DNA of 64,000 nucleotides from Pseudomonas cremoricolorata (GCF_000759535.1 NZ_CP009455.1:3596001-3660000), one strand, 5' to 3'; counted from the stretch's first letter, positions 46,712 through 55,563 are shown. The notes: generated by a model not told the origin, from the sequence alone. Program-made: numbers and translations.

Positions 46712-47266
46712 ATGCTCGTCAGGTCCCTGACCCTCGCCACCTTGCTCTGCGTTGCCTGCCCAACGTTCGCCGCCGACAGCGACGCACCGCTGGCCCGTGA
46801 ACAGGGCAAGGCGCGACCGTTGGTGGTCATCGCGCCCAGTTCAGCCGACCCGACCCTGCGCGGCCTGAACGAGGCCCTCAAAGACCCCGCCACCGGTGCT
46901 GCATTCAAAGAGCGTGGCATCGTGCTCTACAGCGTTGCCAACATGATGGGCATGCGTGAGGACAAGAACCTCGAACAACAGGCGACCATGGCGCTGATCC
47001 GCGAGCTCAAGCTCGGCGCCAGCAAAGGCACCAAGGTGATTCTGATCGGCCGCGACGGTGAGCGTCATGTACTCAAGGATGACGACAACAGCACGCCGCT
47101 CGACCCACAGGCCGTACTGACCGCGGTAGACGAGCTGCCCGCCAGCGAGAAGGCCGTGACCGCCCCGGAGCCGACTCCGACAGTGCCGGCCAAGGCCGCC
47201 GCAAAAGACAGCAAGCCGAGCAAGCCGGCCAAACCGGCTGCACCGCCCAAGCCGCTGGAAGACTGA
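46712..47266 (+). CDS. DUF4174 periplasmic protein
   Basis: A protein of 184 residues with a signal peptide (cleavage after TFAAD region, residue about 21), a thioredoxin-like DUF4174 core (RPLVVIAPSSADPTLRGLNEALK to KVILIGRDGERHVLKDDD) and a lysine/proline/alanine-rich tail. The ATG at 46712 is chosen over that at 46706 because AAGGAG lies 6 bases before it but touches the first ATG. The family function is unknown. It converges on the yej genes with a 35-base gap. Confidence 0.8.
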   Translation: MLVRSLTLATLLCVACPTFAADSDAPLAREQGKARPLVVIAPSSADPTLRGLNEALKDPATGAAFKERGIVLYSVANMMGMREDKNLEQQATMALIRELKLGASKGTKVILIGRDGERHVLKDDDNSTPLDPQAVLTAVDELPASEKAVTAPEPTPTVPAKAAAKDSKPSKPAKPAAPPKPLED

Positions 47267-47301
47267 ATCTGCACGCCCCCCTCTGGCCGTGGGCGTGCGC
47301 T

Positions 47302-48318
47302 TCAGCGTCGCGGGTCGAAGGCCTCGCGCAGGGCTTCACCGATGAACACCAGCAGCGCCAGCAGCAGGGCCAGCACGAAGAACGCGGTGAAACCCAGCCA
47401 GGGCGCTTCAAGGTGCTGCTTGCCCTGAGTCACCAGCTCGCCTAGTGAAGCGCTGCCGGCCGGCATGCCGAAGCCGAGAAAATCCAGTGCGGTGAGGGTG
47501 GTGATGGCGCCGGTGAGAATGAACGGGATGAATGTCAGCGTGGCACTCATCGCATTGGGCAGGATGTGTCGCAGCATCACCTGGGTGTCGCCAAGCCCCA
47601 GCGCCCGCGCCGCCTGCACGTACTCCAGGTTGCGCCCACGGAGAAACTCGGCGCGCACCACATCGACCAGGCCCAGCCAGGAAAACAGCGCCATGATCCC
47701 CAGCAGCCACCAGAAGTTCGGCTCCACGAAGCCGCTGAGGATGATCAGCAGATACAGCACCGGCAGACCTGACCACACCTCCAGCACACGCTGACCGAGC
47801 AGATCGACCCAGCCGCCGTGGTAGCCCTGCAGCGCGCCGGCCAGCACCCCAATCACCACGCTGACGGCCGTCAGCGCCAGGGCGAACAGCAGTGAAACCC
47901 GTGTTCCATACAGCACCCGCGCCAGCACATCGCGGCCTTGATCGTCGGTGCCCAGCCAGTTGCTCGTGCTCGGCGGGCTGGGGCTGGGCACCTGCAGGTC
48001 GTAGTTGGGCGTGTCGGCGCTGAACGGGATGGGCGCGAACAGCATCCAGCCGCCCTGGCGCTCGATCAGCTGACGTACGTACTGGCTACGGTAGTCGGGC
48101 TGGAACGGCAACTCACCGCCGAACTGCTGTTCGCTGTAGCGCTTGAACGCCGGCACGTACAGCTGGCCCTGGTAGCTGAGCAGCAGCGGCTTGTCGTTGG
48201 CGATCAGCTCGGCGCCCAGGCTCAGGCCGAACAGCGCAGCGAACAGCCATAGCGCCACCCATCCGCGACGGTTGCGGCGAAAGCGTTGCAGGCGGCGGCG
48301 TGACAGCGCTGACAGCAT
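47302..48318 (-). CDS. yejE: Peptide/microcin C ABC transporter permease, YejE-like
   Basis: A 338-residue permease with an N-terminal membrane segment, a periplasmic stretch (residues 45-125) typical of YejE, and the BPD_transp core with the EAA block EYVQAARALGLGDTQVMLRHILPNA. It forms a heterodimer with YejB. Its start overlaps the yejB stop by one base. The ATPase gene yejF, normally next, is not found downstream: the following gene runs the other way. Confidence 0.88.
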   Translation of the reverse strand: MLSALSRRRLQRFRRNRRGWVALWLFAALFGLSLGAELIANDKPLLLSYQGQLYVPAFKRYSEQQFGGELPFQPDYRSQYVRQLIERQGGWMLFAPIPFSADTPNYDLQVPSPSPPSTSNWLGTDDQGRDVLARVLYGTRVSLLFALALTAVSVVIGVLAGALQGYHGGWVDLLGQRVLEVWSGLPVLYLLIILSGFVEPNFWWLLGIMALFSWLGLVDVVRAEFLRGRNLEYVQAARALGLGDTQVMLRHILPNAMSATLTFIPFILTGAITTLTALDFLGFGMPAGSASLGELVTQGKQHLEAPWLGFTAFFVLALLLALLVFIGEALREAFDPRR

Positions 48319-49376
48319 CAGTGTCCCCTGGCGGCGAAGTCGATACGTGGGTCCAGCACGGTGTAGGCGACATCACCGATCAGGCGAATCAGCAAGCCGG
48401 CCAGGGTGAAAATGAACAAGGTGCCGAACACCACCGGGTAGTCGCGCGACACGGCGGCATCGAAGCTCAGCCGTCCGAGCCCGTCGAGGGAGAAGATCAC
48501 CTCGATCAGCAATGAGCCGGCGAAGAACACCGTGACCAGCGCCTGTGGCAAGCCGGCCACCACCACCAGCATGGCGTTGCGCAGCACATGGCCGTACAGT
48601 ACGCGGCGCTCGCTGAGGCCCTTGGCCCGTGCCGTGACCACATACTGGCGGGCGATTTCATCGAGCAAGGCGTTCTTGGTCAGCAGCGTCAAGGTAGCGA
48701 AGCCGCCGATCACCAGTGCGCCCACCGGCAGCACTAGGTGCCAGAAATAATCGGCCACCTTGCCCAGCAGGCTGAGCTGGTCGAAATCTTCCGAAACCAG
48801 CCCGCGCACCGGAAACCAGTTCAGCGAGGTGCCCCCTGCGAACAGCACGATCAGCATCAGGGCGAACAGGAACGAGGGCAGGGCGTAGCCGATGATGATC
48901 AGCAGGCTGCTCCAGCTGTCGAAGCGACTGCCGTGGCGCACCGCCTTGGCGATGCCCAGCGGAATCGACACCAGGTAGGTGATCAGCGTCGCCCAGAAAC
49001 CGAGCGACAGGGTCACCGGCAGCTTCTCGAGGATCAGGTCGGTGACCTTGGCACCGCGAAAGAAGCTCTGGCCGAAATCCAGGCGGGCATAACTGCCAAG
49101 CATCAGCCACAGGCGCTCGGAGGCGCTCTTGTCGAAGCCGTACTGGCGTTTGATGTCCTCCAGCAGTTTTGGATCGAGACCGCGGCTGGCGCGCGACTCG
49201 CCACGCAGCACATCGGCACTGGCGCCTGCCGCGCCGCCGCCGACCCCTTGCAGACGGGCCACGGCCTGTTCCACTGGACCGCCCGGTGCGGCCTGGACGA
49301 TGACGAAATTGAGTAGCAGGATCGCCAGCAGCGTGGGAACGATCAGCAGCAGGCGGCGCAGGATGTAGCCGATCAT
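48318..49376 (-). CDS. yejB: Peptide/microcin C ABC transporter permease, YejB-like
   Basis: A 352-residue permease starting MIGYILRRLLLIVPTLLAI, with a periplasmic insertion (residues 40-125) and the EAA loop QYVVTARAKGLSERRVLYGHVLRNA. It forms the inner-membrane pore with YejE for oligopeptides delivered by YejA. ATG 49376 overlaps the yejA stop by 4 bases. The frame to 49442 is a shadow extension. Confidence 0.88.
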   Translation of the reverse strand: MIGYILRRLLLIVPTLLAILLLNFVIVQAAPGGPVEQAVARLQGVGGGAAGASADVLRGESRASRGLDPKLLEDIKRQYGFDKSASERLWLMLGSYARLDFGQSFFRGAKVTDLILEKLPVTLSLGFWATLITYLVSIPLGIAKAVRHGSRFDSWSSLLIIIGYALPSFLFALMLIVLFAGGTSLNWFPVRGLVSEDFDQLSLLGKVADYFWHLVLPVGALVIGGFATLTLLTKNALLDEIARQYVVTARAKGLSERRVLYGHVLRNAMLVVVAGLPQALVTVFFAGSLLIEVIFSLDGLGRLSFDAAVSRDYPVVFGTLFIFTLAGLLIRLIGDVAYTVLDPRIDFAARGH

Positions 49377-51247
49377 GGCTTCACCTTGCGCCGCTCGGCC
49401 ATCTGCGTGTCGGTTAAAGGCGTGGGACTGATCTCCCACCAAGTGTCCAGGCCTTCATCGTACAGCGGCGCCACCGTGGGTTGGCCGAAGCGGTTCCACC
49501 ACAGCGTCGAGCTGCCCGGGGGGTAGTAGTTCGGCACCCAGTAGTAGTTCCATTGCAGCACCCGGTCGAGCGCGTGGGCGTAGCGGCGCATTGCGGTCTG
49601 ACTGCTGGCGCCGACCAGGCCGTCGATCAACTGATCGACAGCCGGGTCGCGCAGCACCATGAAGTTGTTCGAACCCGGGTCGCGTGCAGCGGCCGAGCCG
49701 AAGTAGCTGTACAGCTCGGCACCCGGCGACAGGCTGGCCGGGTAACCGGTGACGATCATGTCGTAGTCACGCGCCATCAGTCGGTTGACGTACTGCGCCG
49801 AATCGACATTGCGGATGGTCATCTGCACGCCGATCTGCGCTAGGTTGCGCTTCCACGGCAGCAGCAGCCGCTCCAGCCCGGGCTGGCCATTGAGGAAGGT
49901 AAAACTCAGCGGCTCGCCGGCGGCGTTCACCAACTGGTCGCCGGACACCCGCCAGCCAGCGCTTTGCAGCAGCGCCAGGGCCTTGAGCTGCTGCGGGCGA
50001 ATCAGCCCGCTACCGTCAGTGACCGGGGCGCTGAACACCTGGTCGAAGACCTCACTGGGCACTCGCCCGCGCAGCCCTTCGAGCAGCGTCAGCTCCTGGG
50101 GATCGGGCAGCTCGCGTGCTGCCAACGGCGTGTTGGAGAAAAAGCTCTGCTGGCGAATGTACAGCTGGCGCATCATCTGCCGGTTGCTCCACTGGAAATC
50201 CCACAGCAGCGCCAGTGCCTGGCGGGTGCGACGGTCATGGAATACCGCGCGGTCGAGGTTGAACACATAGCCTTGGGCGTCCTGCGGTTTGTGCATGCCC
50301 AGATGCGCCCGCTGCAGACGCCCGTCGCTGAGCTGCGCACCGGTGTAGCCCAAGGTGTAGGCAGTGGCCGAGAACTCGCGGTTGTAGTCGTAACCCCCGC
50401 CCTTGAGCACCTGGCGGGCGACTTCGGTGTCGGAAAAGTACTCCACGCGCAGGCGATCGAAGTTGTAGCGCCCGCGATTGACCGGCAGGTCTTTGGCCCA
50501 CCAGTGGTCATTGCGAACGAAGGTGATGCTGCGGCCGTTGTCGATCTTGCCGATGCGGTACGGGCCACTGCCCACCGGTTGGCTGAACCCTGCACCGCTG
50601 GCGAAATCGCGATCTTGCCAGTCGTGCTCAGGCAGCACCGGCAGGCTGGCCAGGTCCAGCGGCAAGGTGCGGCCATGGGGCTGGCGCAGGTCGAAGCGCA
50701 CCCGGCGCGGGCCTTCGACGCTGACCCCGGTCACGTCGGCGAACTGCACGCGGTAGCTGAGGCTGCCTTGGCTCATCAGGGTATCGAAGCTGAAGCGCAC
50801 ATCCTCGGCACGCACCGGTTGGCCATCGGCGAAGGTCGCTCGGGGGTCGATGTCGAAGCGTATCCATGCGTCATCAGGACCACGCTCGATGCGCCGGGCG
50901 ATCAGTCCGTAGACGGTGTACGGCTCATCCTGCGAGCGGGTGGCTAGGGGCGCATACAGCCAGCCGTCGACCGCCCGGACGCCGGTGCCTTTGTCGATAT
51001 AGGGAAGAATATGGTCGAACTGGCCAAGATCGATGGCCGAACGGCGCAGGCTGCCGCCTTTGGGCGCATCCGGGTTGACGTAGTCGAAATGGCTGAAATC
51101 TTCGGGGTAACGCGGCGCCTCGCCGTAGACGGTGAGGGCGTGGCTGCCGGCAGCGTGGGCCGCTGTGGCAGTGAAACCGAGCAGGCAGGCTGCAAGAAGA
51201 GCCTTGCAGCGCTGCCAGGCCGACCCCAGCGCGGGACGAGGGGCCAA
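49373..51247 (-). CDS. yejA: Extracellular solute-binding protein, YejA-like
   Basis: A protein of about 624 residues with a signal peptide ending AAHAAG (residue about 33) and the SBP_bac_5 fold typical of YejA/MppA: LTVYGEAPRYPEDFSHFDYVNPDAPKGG at the mature N-terminus. It would bind oligopeptides in the periplasm. The only start giving the signal peptide is TTG at 51247, without a strong ribosome-binding site. It is 7 bases from the parvulin gene. Confidence 0.87.
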   Translation of the reverse strand: MAPRPALGSAWQRCKALLAACLLGFTATAAHAAGSHALTVYGEAPRYPEDFSHFDYVNPDAPKGGSLRRSAIDLGQFDHILPYIDKGTGVRAVDGWLYAPLATRSQDEPYTVYGLIARRIERGPDDAWIRFDIDPRATFADGQPVRAEDVRFSFDTLMSQGSLSYRVQFADVTGVSVEGPRRVRFDLRQPHGRTLPLDLASLPVLPEHDWQDRDFASGAGFSQPVGSGPYRIGKIDNGRSITFVRNDHWWAKDLPVNRGRYNFDRLRVEYFSDTEVARQVLKGGGYDYNREFSATAYTLGYTGAQLSDGRLQRAHLGMHKPQDAQGYVFNLDRAVFHDRRTRQALALLWDFQWSNRQMMRQLYIRQQSFFSNTPLAARELPDPQELTLLEGLRGRVPSEVFDQVFSAPVTDGSGLIRPQQLKALALLQSAGWRVSGDQLVNAAGEPLSFTFLNGQPGLERLLLPWKRNLAQIGVQMTIRNVDSAQYVNRLMARDYDMIVTGYPASLSPGAELYSYFGSAAARDPGSNNFMVLRDPAVDQLIDGLVGASSQTAMRRYAHALDRVLQWNYYWVPNYYPPGSSTLWWNRFGQPTVAPLYDEGLDTWWEISPTPLTDTQMAERRKVKP

Positions 51248-51254
51248 CTCAGGT

Positions 51255-51536
51255 TCAGTCCTGACGGCTGGTGACTTCCAGCAGGTGGTAGCCGAACTGG
51301 GTCTTCACCGGACCTTGCACGGTGTTGACCGGCGCGCTGAACACCACGGTGTCGAACTCTTTGACCATCTGGCCTGGACCGAACGAGCCCAGGTCACCGC
51401 CTTGGCGGCTGGAAGGGCAGCTGGAATTGGCTTTGGCGACTTCACCGAAGTCGGCGCCGGCTTCGATCTGCGCCTTCAGCTCGTTGCACTTCTCTTCGCT
51501 GCTGACCAGGATGTGGCGGGCGGTGGCTTTAGCCAT
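51255..51536 (-). CDS. ppiC: Peptidyl-prolyl cis-trans isomerase, parvulin type
   Basis: A 93-residue single-domain parvulin. ARHILVSSEEKC, GGDLGSFGPGQMVKEFD and VKTQFGYHLLEV are the standard blocks. It has no signal peptide, so it is cytoplasmic. It speeds proline isomerisation in substrate proteins. It is first in line before yejA and may be co-transcribed. Confidence 0.92.
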   Translation of the reverse strand: MAKATARHILVSSEEKCNELKAQIEAGADFGEVAKANSSCPSSRQGGDLGSFGPGQMVKEFDTVVFSAPVNTVQGPVKTQFGYHLLEVTSRQD

Positions 51537-51578
51537 GGGAACTACTCCTTTTGAGAAACGCCAAGCCTACCTCATGCT

Positions 51579-51685
51579 TGAAGCTGCAAGCCACAAGCTT
51601 TGAGCTTCAAGCGGGTTTCGTCGGCTACGCAGGTTGTGGCTTTTATCTTGCAGCTCGAAGCTTGCAGCCCGCAGCTCGCAGCAGT
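51579..51685. repeat. AGCTTGCAGC-type low-complexity repeats
   Basis: Several imperfect copies of AAGCTGCAAG / AGCTTGCAGC in both orientations lie between ppiC and the DAHP synthase gene. They run into the last codons of the latter, encoding its CKLRAAR tail. This is a common intergenic pattern in Pseudomonas. Confidence 0.55.
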
Positions 51686-52728
51686 TGTTCGGTGGCGCTC
51701 CAGCCCAGGCAGCCGTCGGTGATCGATACGCCGTACTGCAGCGGTGCCTTGCCAAGGCTCTGGCAGCCATCGAACAGGTGGCCTTCGAGCATCATGCCGA
51801 CCACCGAGCGGTCGCCGTCCAGGCGCTGCTGCAGCACGTCGTTGAACACTGCCGGTTGCCGGGCCGGGTCCTTGCCACTGTTGGCGTGGCTGCAGTCGAC
51901 CACCAGCTGCGCGGCCAGGCCCGCCTGGCTCAGGCCCTGGCGCGCCTGGGCCAGGTGCGCTGCGCTGTAGTTCGGGCCGCTGTGGCCGCCGCGCAGGACC
52001 AGGTGGGTGTCAGGGTTGCCAAGGGTTTCCACGATCGCCGGATGGCCCTGGGCATCGACGCCGAAATGCCGGTGGCGGTGAGCGGCGCTGCGCATGGCGT
52101 CGCAGGCGATGGCCACGCCACCATCGGTGCCGTTCTTGAAGCCCACCGGCAAGCCCAGGCCGCTGACCAGTTCACGGTGAATCTGCGATTCGGTGGTGCG
52201 CGCGCCAATCGCGGCCCAGCTCAGCAGGTCATCGAAGTAGCCGGCCGCCAGCGGTTGCAGCAGCTCGGTAGCAATCGGCAGGCCGCGCTCGAGCAGGCCC
52301 AGCATCAGCTCGCGGCACAGCGTGAGACCTGCGTGCATGTCGTCGCTGCCATCGAGGTGCGGATCGTACGCCAGGCCCTTCCAGCCCACCGTGGTGCGCG
52401 GTTTTTCGACGTAGGCGCGCATCACCAGCAGCACGCTATCCTCCACCTCGGCGGCCAGGGCTTGCAGACGGTCGGCGTATTCCAGGGCCGCATGCGGGTC
52501 GTGCAGCGAGCAGGGGCCGACGATCACCAGCAGGCGCGGGTCGTGGCCATCGAGAATGGCGCGCACCTGCTCGCGGTGCTGGCTGACTTGCGCGGCGAGG
52601 TCACTGCGCAAGGGCAGTTGCTGTTTGAGCTGGTGGGCACTGGGCAGACGCCGGCTGAGGGCGCTGTTGGCCGCCTGGGGATGTGGCTGGGCGGTGTTCA
52701 GGGGCAGGGCGAGGGTGGCGCTGGGCAT
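51643..52728 (-). CDS. 3-deoxy-7-phosphoheptulonate (DAHP) synthase
   Basis: A protein of about 361 residues of the type I AroF/AroG class: VGPCSLHDPHAALEYADRL, MRAYVEKPRTTVGWKGL, FKNGTDGGVAIACDA and VDCSHANSGKD are all present. It joins phosphoenolpyruvate and erythrose 4-phosphate in the first step to aromatic amino acids. The ATG at 52728 follows AAGGAA. Its last residues lie in a low-complexity repeat. Upstream is a transcription attenuator with an aromatic leader peptide, so supply of Phe, Tyr and Trp should set its expression. The isozyme cannot be named safely. Confidence 0.9.
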   Translation of the reverse strand: MPSATLALPLNTAQPHPQAANSALSRRLPSAHQLKQQLPLRSDLAAQVSQHREQVRAILDGHDPRLLVIVGPCSLHDPHAALEYADRLQALAAEVEDSVLLVMRAYVEKPRTTVGWKGLAYDPHLDGSDDMHAGLTLCRELMLGLLERGLPIATELLQPLAAGYFDDLLSWAAIGARTTESQIHRELVSGLGLPVGFKNGTDGGVAIACDAMRSAAHRHRHFGVDAQGHPAIVETLGNPDTHLVLRGGHSGPNYSAAHLAQARQGLSQAGLAAQLVVDCSHANSGKDPARQPAVFNDVLQQRLDGDRSVVGMMLEGHLFDGCQSLGKAPLQYGVSITDGCLGWSATEQLLRAAGCKLRAAR

Positions 52729-52777
52729 GGCAATGATTCCTTGGGCGGACGCTGCGCTGTGATGCGCAGCGCCGGCC

Positions 52778-52921
52778 CTAGCGTAGTGTTCGACAGGTTG
52801 AGCGTGTGGGCGAAACGGTGCCACCGTGGCGGATCCGGTCGGAGGCGGCAGACTGGCCCGAACGGGACTGGCTAAATCGCCAGGTAGCGGGGCTGGCGCG
52901 GTAATAGGTGGCGTAGTTCAT
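52778..52921 (-). CDS. Second aromatic-rich upstream reading frame
   Basis: A 47-codon frame after the attenuator and 49 bases before the DAHP synthase start. GAGG lies 9 bases before its ATG. The first 16 residues (MNYATYYRASPATWRF) hold three Tyr, one Trp and one Phe, and the remainder is serine- and arginine-rich. It may be a second leader that senses aromatic amino acid shortage. Chance is not excluded. Confidence 0.5.
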   Translation of the reverse strand: MNYATYYRASPATWRFSQSRSGQSAASDRIRHGGTVSPTRSTCRTLR

Positions 52922-52969
52922 GTCGGTAACCTCGAAAACGTGTGTGGAAATTCAAAAGCCTGAAAACGC

Positions 52970-52999
52970 AAAACCCCCGGTCGGGGGGCCGACCGGGGG
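52970..52999 (-). terminator. Attenuator terminator of the DAHP synthase gene
   Basis: An 11-bp stem CCCCCGGTCGG/CCGACCGGGGG around a 4-base loop, followed on the minus strand by TTTT. It lies 64 bases after the leader-peptide stop and 240 bases before the gene. An upstream GGGGCCG (53027-53021) can pair with CGGCCCC inside the stem and loop (52991-52985), giving an antiterminator. Confidence 0.85.
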
Positions 53000-53062
53000 T
53001 TTGAGTATTCTCGTGTTCGGCGGCCCCTCGAAAGTGGACGCCGCGATGGGTATCAGCGGCGC

Positions 53063-53176
53063 CTAATGGCTAAACCAATACCCGAAGTAATCGCTGGAGA
53101 CCGACACGCAGCCGGCTGCCATCGCGCGTTGGACGCGGCGCTGGGCAAGGCTGAGAGAGTGGCGGTGAGTGTGCAT
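53063..53176 (-). CDS. Aromatic leader peptide of the DAHP synthase attenuator
   Basis: A 37-residue frame starting MHTHRHSLSL and ending DYFGYWFSH, that is two Tyr, two Phe and one Trp in the last eight residues. The run of aromatic codons just before the stop is the hallmark of a trp-like attenuator. Ribosome stalling there would uncover the segments that block the terminator downstream. The frame is too short for ordinary gene finding. Confidence 0.8.
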   Translation of the reverse strand: MHTHRHSLSLAQRRVQRAMAAGCVSVSSDYFGYWFSH

Positions 53177-53263
53177 GCTGCGCTCCAGTGAATGGTCCCG
53201 AGCTTACTGCACCCGTTGCAAACGATTCAATGGCCGAGACGAAGTTTTTTCCTACATGGGTTA

Positions 53264-53404
53264 GGCTCTGTACGAAAAGTTCTGAGACGCCGGTGAGACA
53301 AGGCGAAAACAGCCGAGGAGGCGGAGTTTACTGGTTGTAAATGAGCACTCCGAGGCTGTTTTCAACGCAGGATCACCAAGTATCAGGGCTTTTCGTACAG
53401 AGCC
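53264..53404. mobile_element. MITE copy 2 (141 bp)
   Basis: Same length and architecture as the copy at 39356. The ends read GGCTCTGTACGAAAAG and its complement, and both flanks are TA, the expected target duplication. The right end abuts the agmR stop codon: TA comes from the target duplication and the G is the first base of the element. Confidence 0.88.
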
Positions 53405-54069
53405 TAGCGACGCAGGTAGGCACTGAAGTCGATATCGCCTGCGCTGAGAATCGCCTGGACCCGATTGTGCACATTGAGTTTGCGCAAAATCGCCGAAACA
53501 TGGGCCTTGACCGTGGTCTCTGCGATGTCCAGATGGTAGGCGATCTGTTTGTTCGATTCGCCCTTGGTCATGCGCTCGAGCACCAGCAACTGCTTGCGCG
53601 TCAGCGCTTGCAGCAGCTCCGGGGCGAAGCTTGGGTGTTCAGGGCTTTGCCGACGCTGGCCGGGTCGCTGGGTGCGGATGATGTCCGGGGGCAGGTAGAC
53701 ATTGCCGTTGAGGATCTGCTCGATGGCCGCCGTCATCTGCGTGCGTGGCGACGATTTGGTGATGAAGCCGACCGCGCCATAGGTGATGGCTTGCAGCACC
53801 ACTTGCTTGTCCTGCTCAGCAGAGACGATCACCACTGGAATGGTCGGCGCCTCGTTGCGCAGGTTCATCAGCCCGCCCAGGCCGTGCATGCCGGGCATGT
53901 TCAGGTCGAGCAGAATCAGGTCGAGGTCGTCGTGGTCCTGGGTCAGCTCCAGGGCGCTGTCGAGGTCGGCCGATTCCATCACTTCGCTACCGGGAAAGCC
54001 GTCGGCAATGACGTTGTGAATGGCCTCGCGAAACAGCGGGTGGTCGTCGGCAATGAGAATTTTGTACAT
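53404..54069 (-). CDS. agmR: LuxR-type response regulator AgmR (PedR1/ErbR-like)
   Basis: A 221-residue NarL/LuxR response regulator. The receiver domain (residues 1-120) has the phospho-acceptor Asp55 in [10 protein letters not shown]. The DNA-binding domain (about 150-215) reads [43 protein letters not shown]. The N-terminal sequence is that of AgmR/ErbR, which controls PQQ ethanol oxidation in P. aeruginosa and P. putida. Its place beside the PQQ dehydrogenase cluster agrees. Its stop codon lies at the edge of a MITE. The frame to 54282 is an unsupported extension. Confidence 0.88.
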   Translation of the reverse strand: MYKILIADDHPLFREAIHNVIADGFPGSEVMESADLDSALELTQDHDDLDLILLDLNMPGMHGLGGLMNLRNEAPTIPVVIVSAEQDKQVVLQAITYGAVGFITKSSPRTQMTAAIEQILNGNVYLPPDIIRTQRPGQRRQSPEHPSFAPELLQALTRKQLLVLERMTKGESNKQIAYHLDIAETTVKAHVSAILRKLNVHNRVQAILSAGDIDFSAYLRR

Positions 54070-54274
54070 GGCTGTGCACCTTATTGTTGTTCGAGTGTGC
54101 TGGCGCGCAAGGTCGAAGGCTGAGTAGATCCCGCCTGGTGTTATGAGCCTATTAGGAGCTGTGGGCAATGCTTTTGTGAATGCGACCATCGACACCGCAA
54201 CCGGCACCAAAGTAGTAGAAGAGCGCCCACGGCGCAGGCCTAGCATGAGGGGCCGAAGGAACCGGAGCCGCGCC

Positions 54275-54910
54275 ATGAGCATTCTGCTGGTCGATGATCA
54301 CCCGCTGTTGCGCCTGGGCCTTGCTGCGGCCCTCGGCCAGGCCCTGCCAGACATGCCGCTGCTGCACGCAGGCAGCGGCGAAGCGGCGCTGAGCGAGGCG
54401 CAGTTGCAGGTGCCGGCGCTGGTGATCATGGACTTCGACCTGCCCGGCATCAGCGGCCTGGAAACCACCCGGCGCCTGCGTCAGCGCCTGCCGCAGTTGC
54501 GCGTGCTGTTTCTCAGTGAGCATTGCGAGCTGAACGTGGTGCGCCAGGCCCTGGCGGCGGGGGCCTGTGGTTTTCTGTCGAAACAGGTGGCGCCGGCGGT
54601 GCTGATCGATGCGGTACGGCGCATCCTCGGCGGGCATGCCTACATCGAACAATCGCTGGCCAGTGCCCTGGTCTGCCAGGCCCCCAGTGCGGGCGAGCGC
54701 CGTTTACAGGCGCTGACCCCGCGGGAAACGGAAATCCTTGTGATGCTGGCCAAGGGCACCGCAGTACGGGTGATCGCCGAACGCCTGTGCATCAGCAGCA
54801 AGACCGTGTCCAACCAGCTGACCTTGCTCAAGAGCAAGTTGCAGGTCAGCGGCCAGGCCGAGCTGGTGCACCTGGCCATTGCCGCTGGCCTGCTGCGCCC
54901 GGCGGCCTAA
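54275..54910 (+). CDS. LuxR-type response regulator, PedR2-like
   Basis: A 211-residue response regulator with Asp53 (MDFDLPG) as phospho-acceptor and a C-terminal LuxR helix-turn-helix ([43 protein letters not shown]). It is divergent from agmR and converges with the pentapeptide gene, overlapping it by 4 bases. In P. putida a regulator in the same place next to pedE (PedR2) takes part in the lanthanide-dependent choice of ethanol dehydrogenase. The sensor kinase is not in the window. ATG 54275 follows CGGAG. Confidence 0.8.
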   Translation: MSILLVDDHPLLRLGLAAALGQALPDMPLLHAGSGEAALSEAQLQVPALVIMDFDLPGISGLETTRRLRQRLPQLRVLFLSEHCELNVVRQALAAGACGFLSKQVAPAVLIDAVRRILGGHAYIEQSLASALVCQAPSAGERRLQALTPRETEILVMLAKGTAVRVIAERLCISSKTVSNQLTLLKSKLQVSGQAELVHLAIAAGLLRPAA

Positions 54911-55563
54911 TTCCAACTGCTCGGGCAGCCTTGGCAACCTTCCATGTTGCTGTCCTGGAAGTTGGCATAGTGCTGACGGCTTCCGCGCAGATCAGCACGC
55001 TCGAGGTTGCTTTCGCCGAACTTGGCCTCTTGCAGATTGGCATCTCTGAGGATGGCGCCGGTCAGGTCGGCCTTGCTCAGCCAGGCCATTTCCAGGTCCG
55101 CCGCGGTGAATGTCGCGCCCTGAAACTTGGCGCCCGACAGCCTGGCAAATTCCAGATAGGCGCCAGACAAATCGGCGTCGGCGAAGTTGGCGCCCTGGGC
55201 GAACAGGCCCCAGCCTTGGGCGGCGAGCAAGGTCGCGCCTTGCAGTTGCGCCAGGCGCAGGTTGCTTTGTTGCAGGCTGGCGCGGGTCAGGTTGGCGCCG
55301 CGCAAGTCGGCGTTTTCCAAATTGGCGAGGTCGAGGCGGGCGTGGCGCAGGTTGGCCTGGCGCAGATCCGCGCCTGAGAGATCGATCTTGCGCAAGTCCT
55401 GGTTGCTCAGGTCGGCGCCGCGCAGCTTGGCATTGGCGCAGTGGCTTTCCGGGGCGAGCAGGCAACCGTTCACGGTCAGTGGCGCGTCGTCGTTTTGCTC
55501 GGCGTTCTCGGTGGCGAAGGCGGGGCTGATCAGCAGTGCCAGAGCCAGGGGAAAGTAGTTCAT
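54907..55563 (-). CDS. Secreted pentapeptide-repeat protein of the ethanol-oxidation locus
   Basis: A 218-residue protein with a signal peptide (MNYFPLALALLISPAFA) and about 25 pentapeptide repeats of the A(D/N)Lxx type from residue 45 to 200, forming a right-handed quadrilateral helix. A Cys pair (GCLLAPESHC) precedes the repeats and another (EGCQGC) ends the protein. The same gene lies beside PQQ ethanol dehydrogenase genes in other pseudomonads. Its role there is unknown. Confidence 0.87.
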   Translation of the reverse strand: MNYFPLALALLISPAFATENAEQNDDAPLTVNGCLLAPESHCANAKLRGADLSNQDLRKIDLSGADLRQANLRHARLDLANLENADLRGANLTRASLQQSNLRLAQLQGATLLAAQGWGLFAQGANFADADLSGAYLEFARLSGAKFQGATFTAADLEMAWLSKADLTGAILRDANLQEAKFGESNLERADLRGSRQHYANFQDSNMEGCQGCPSSWN

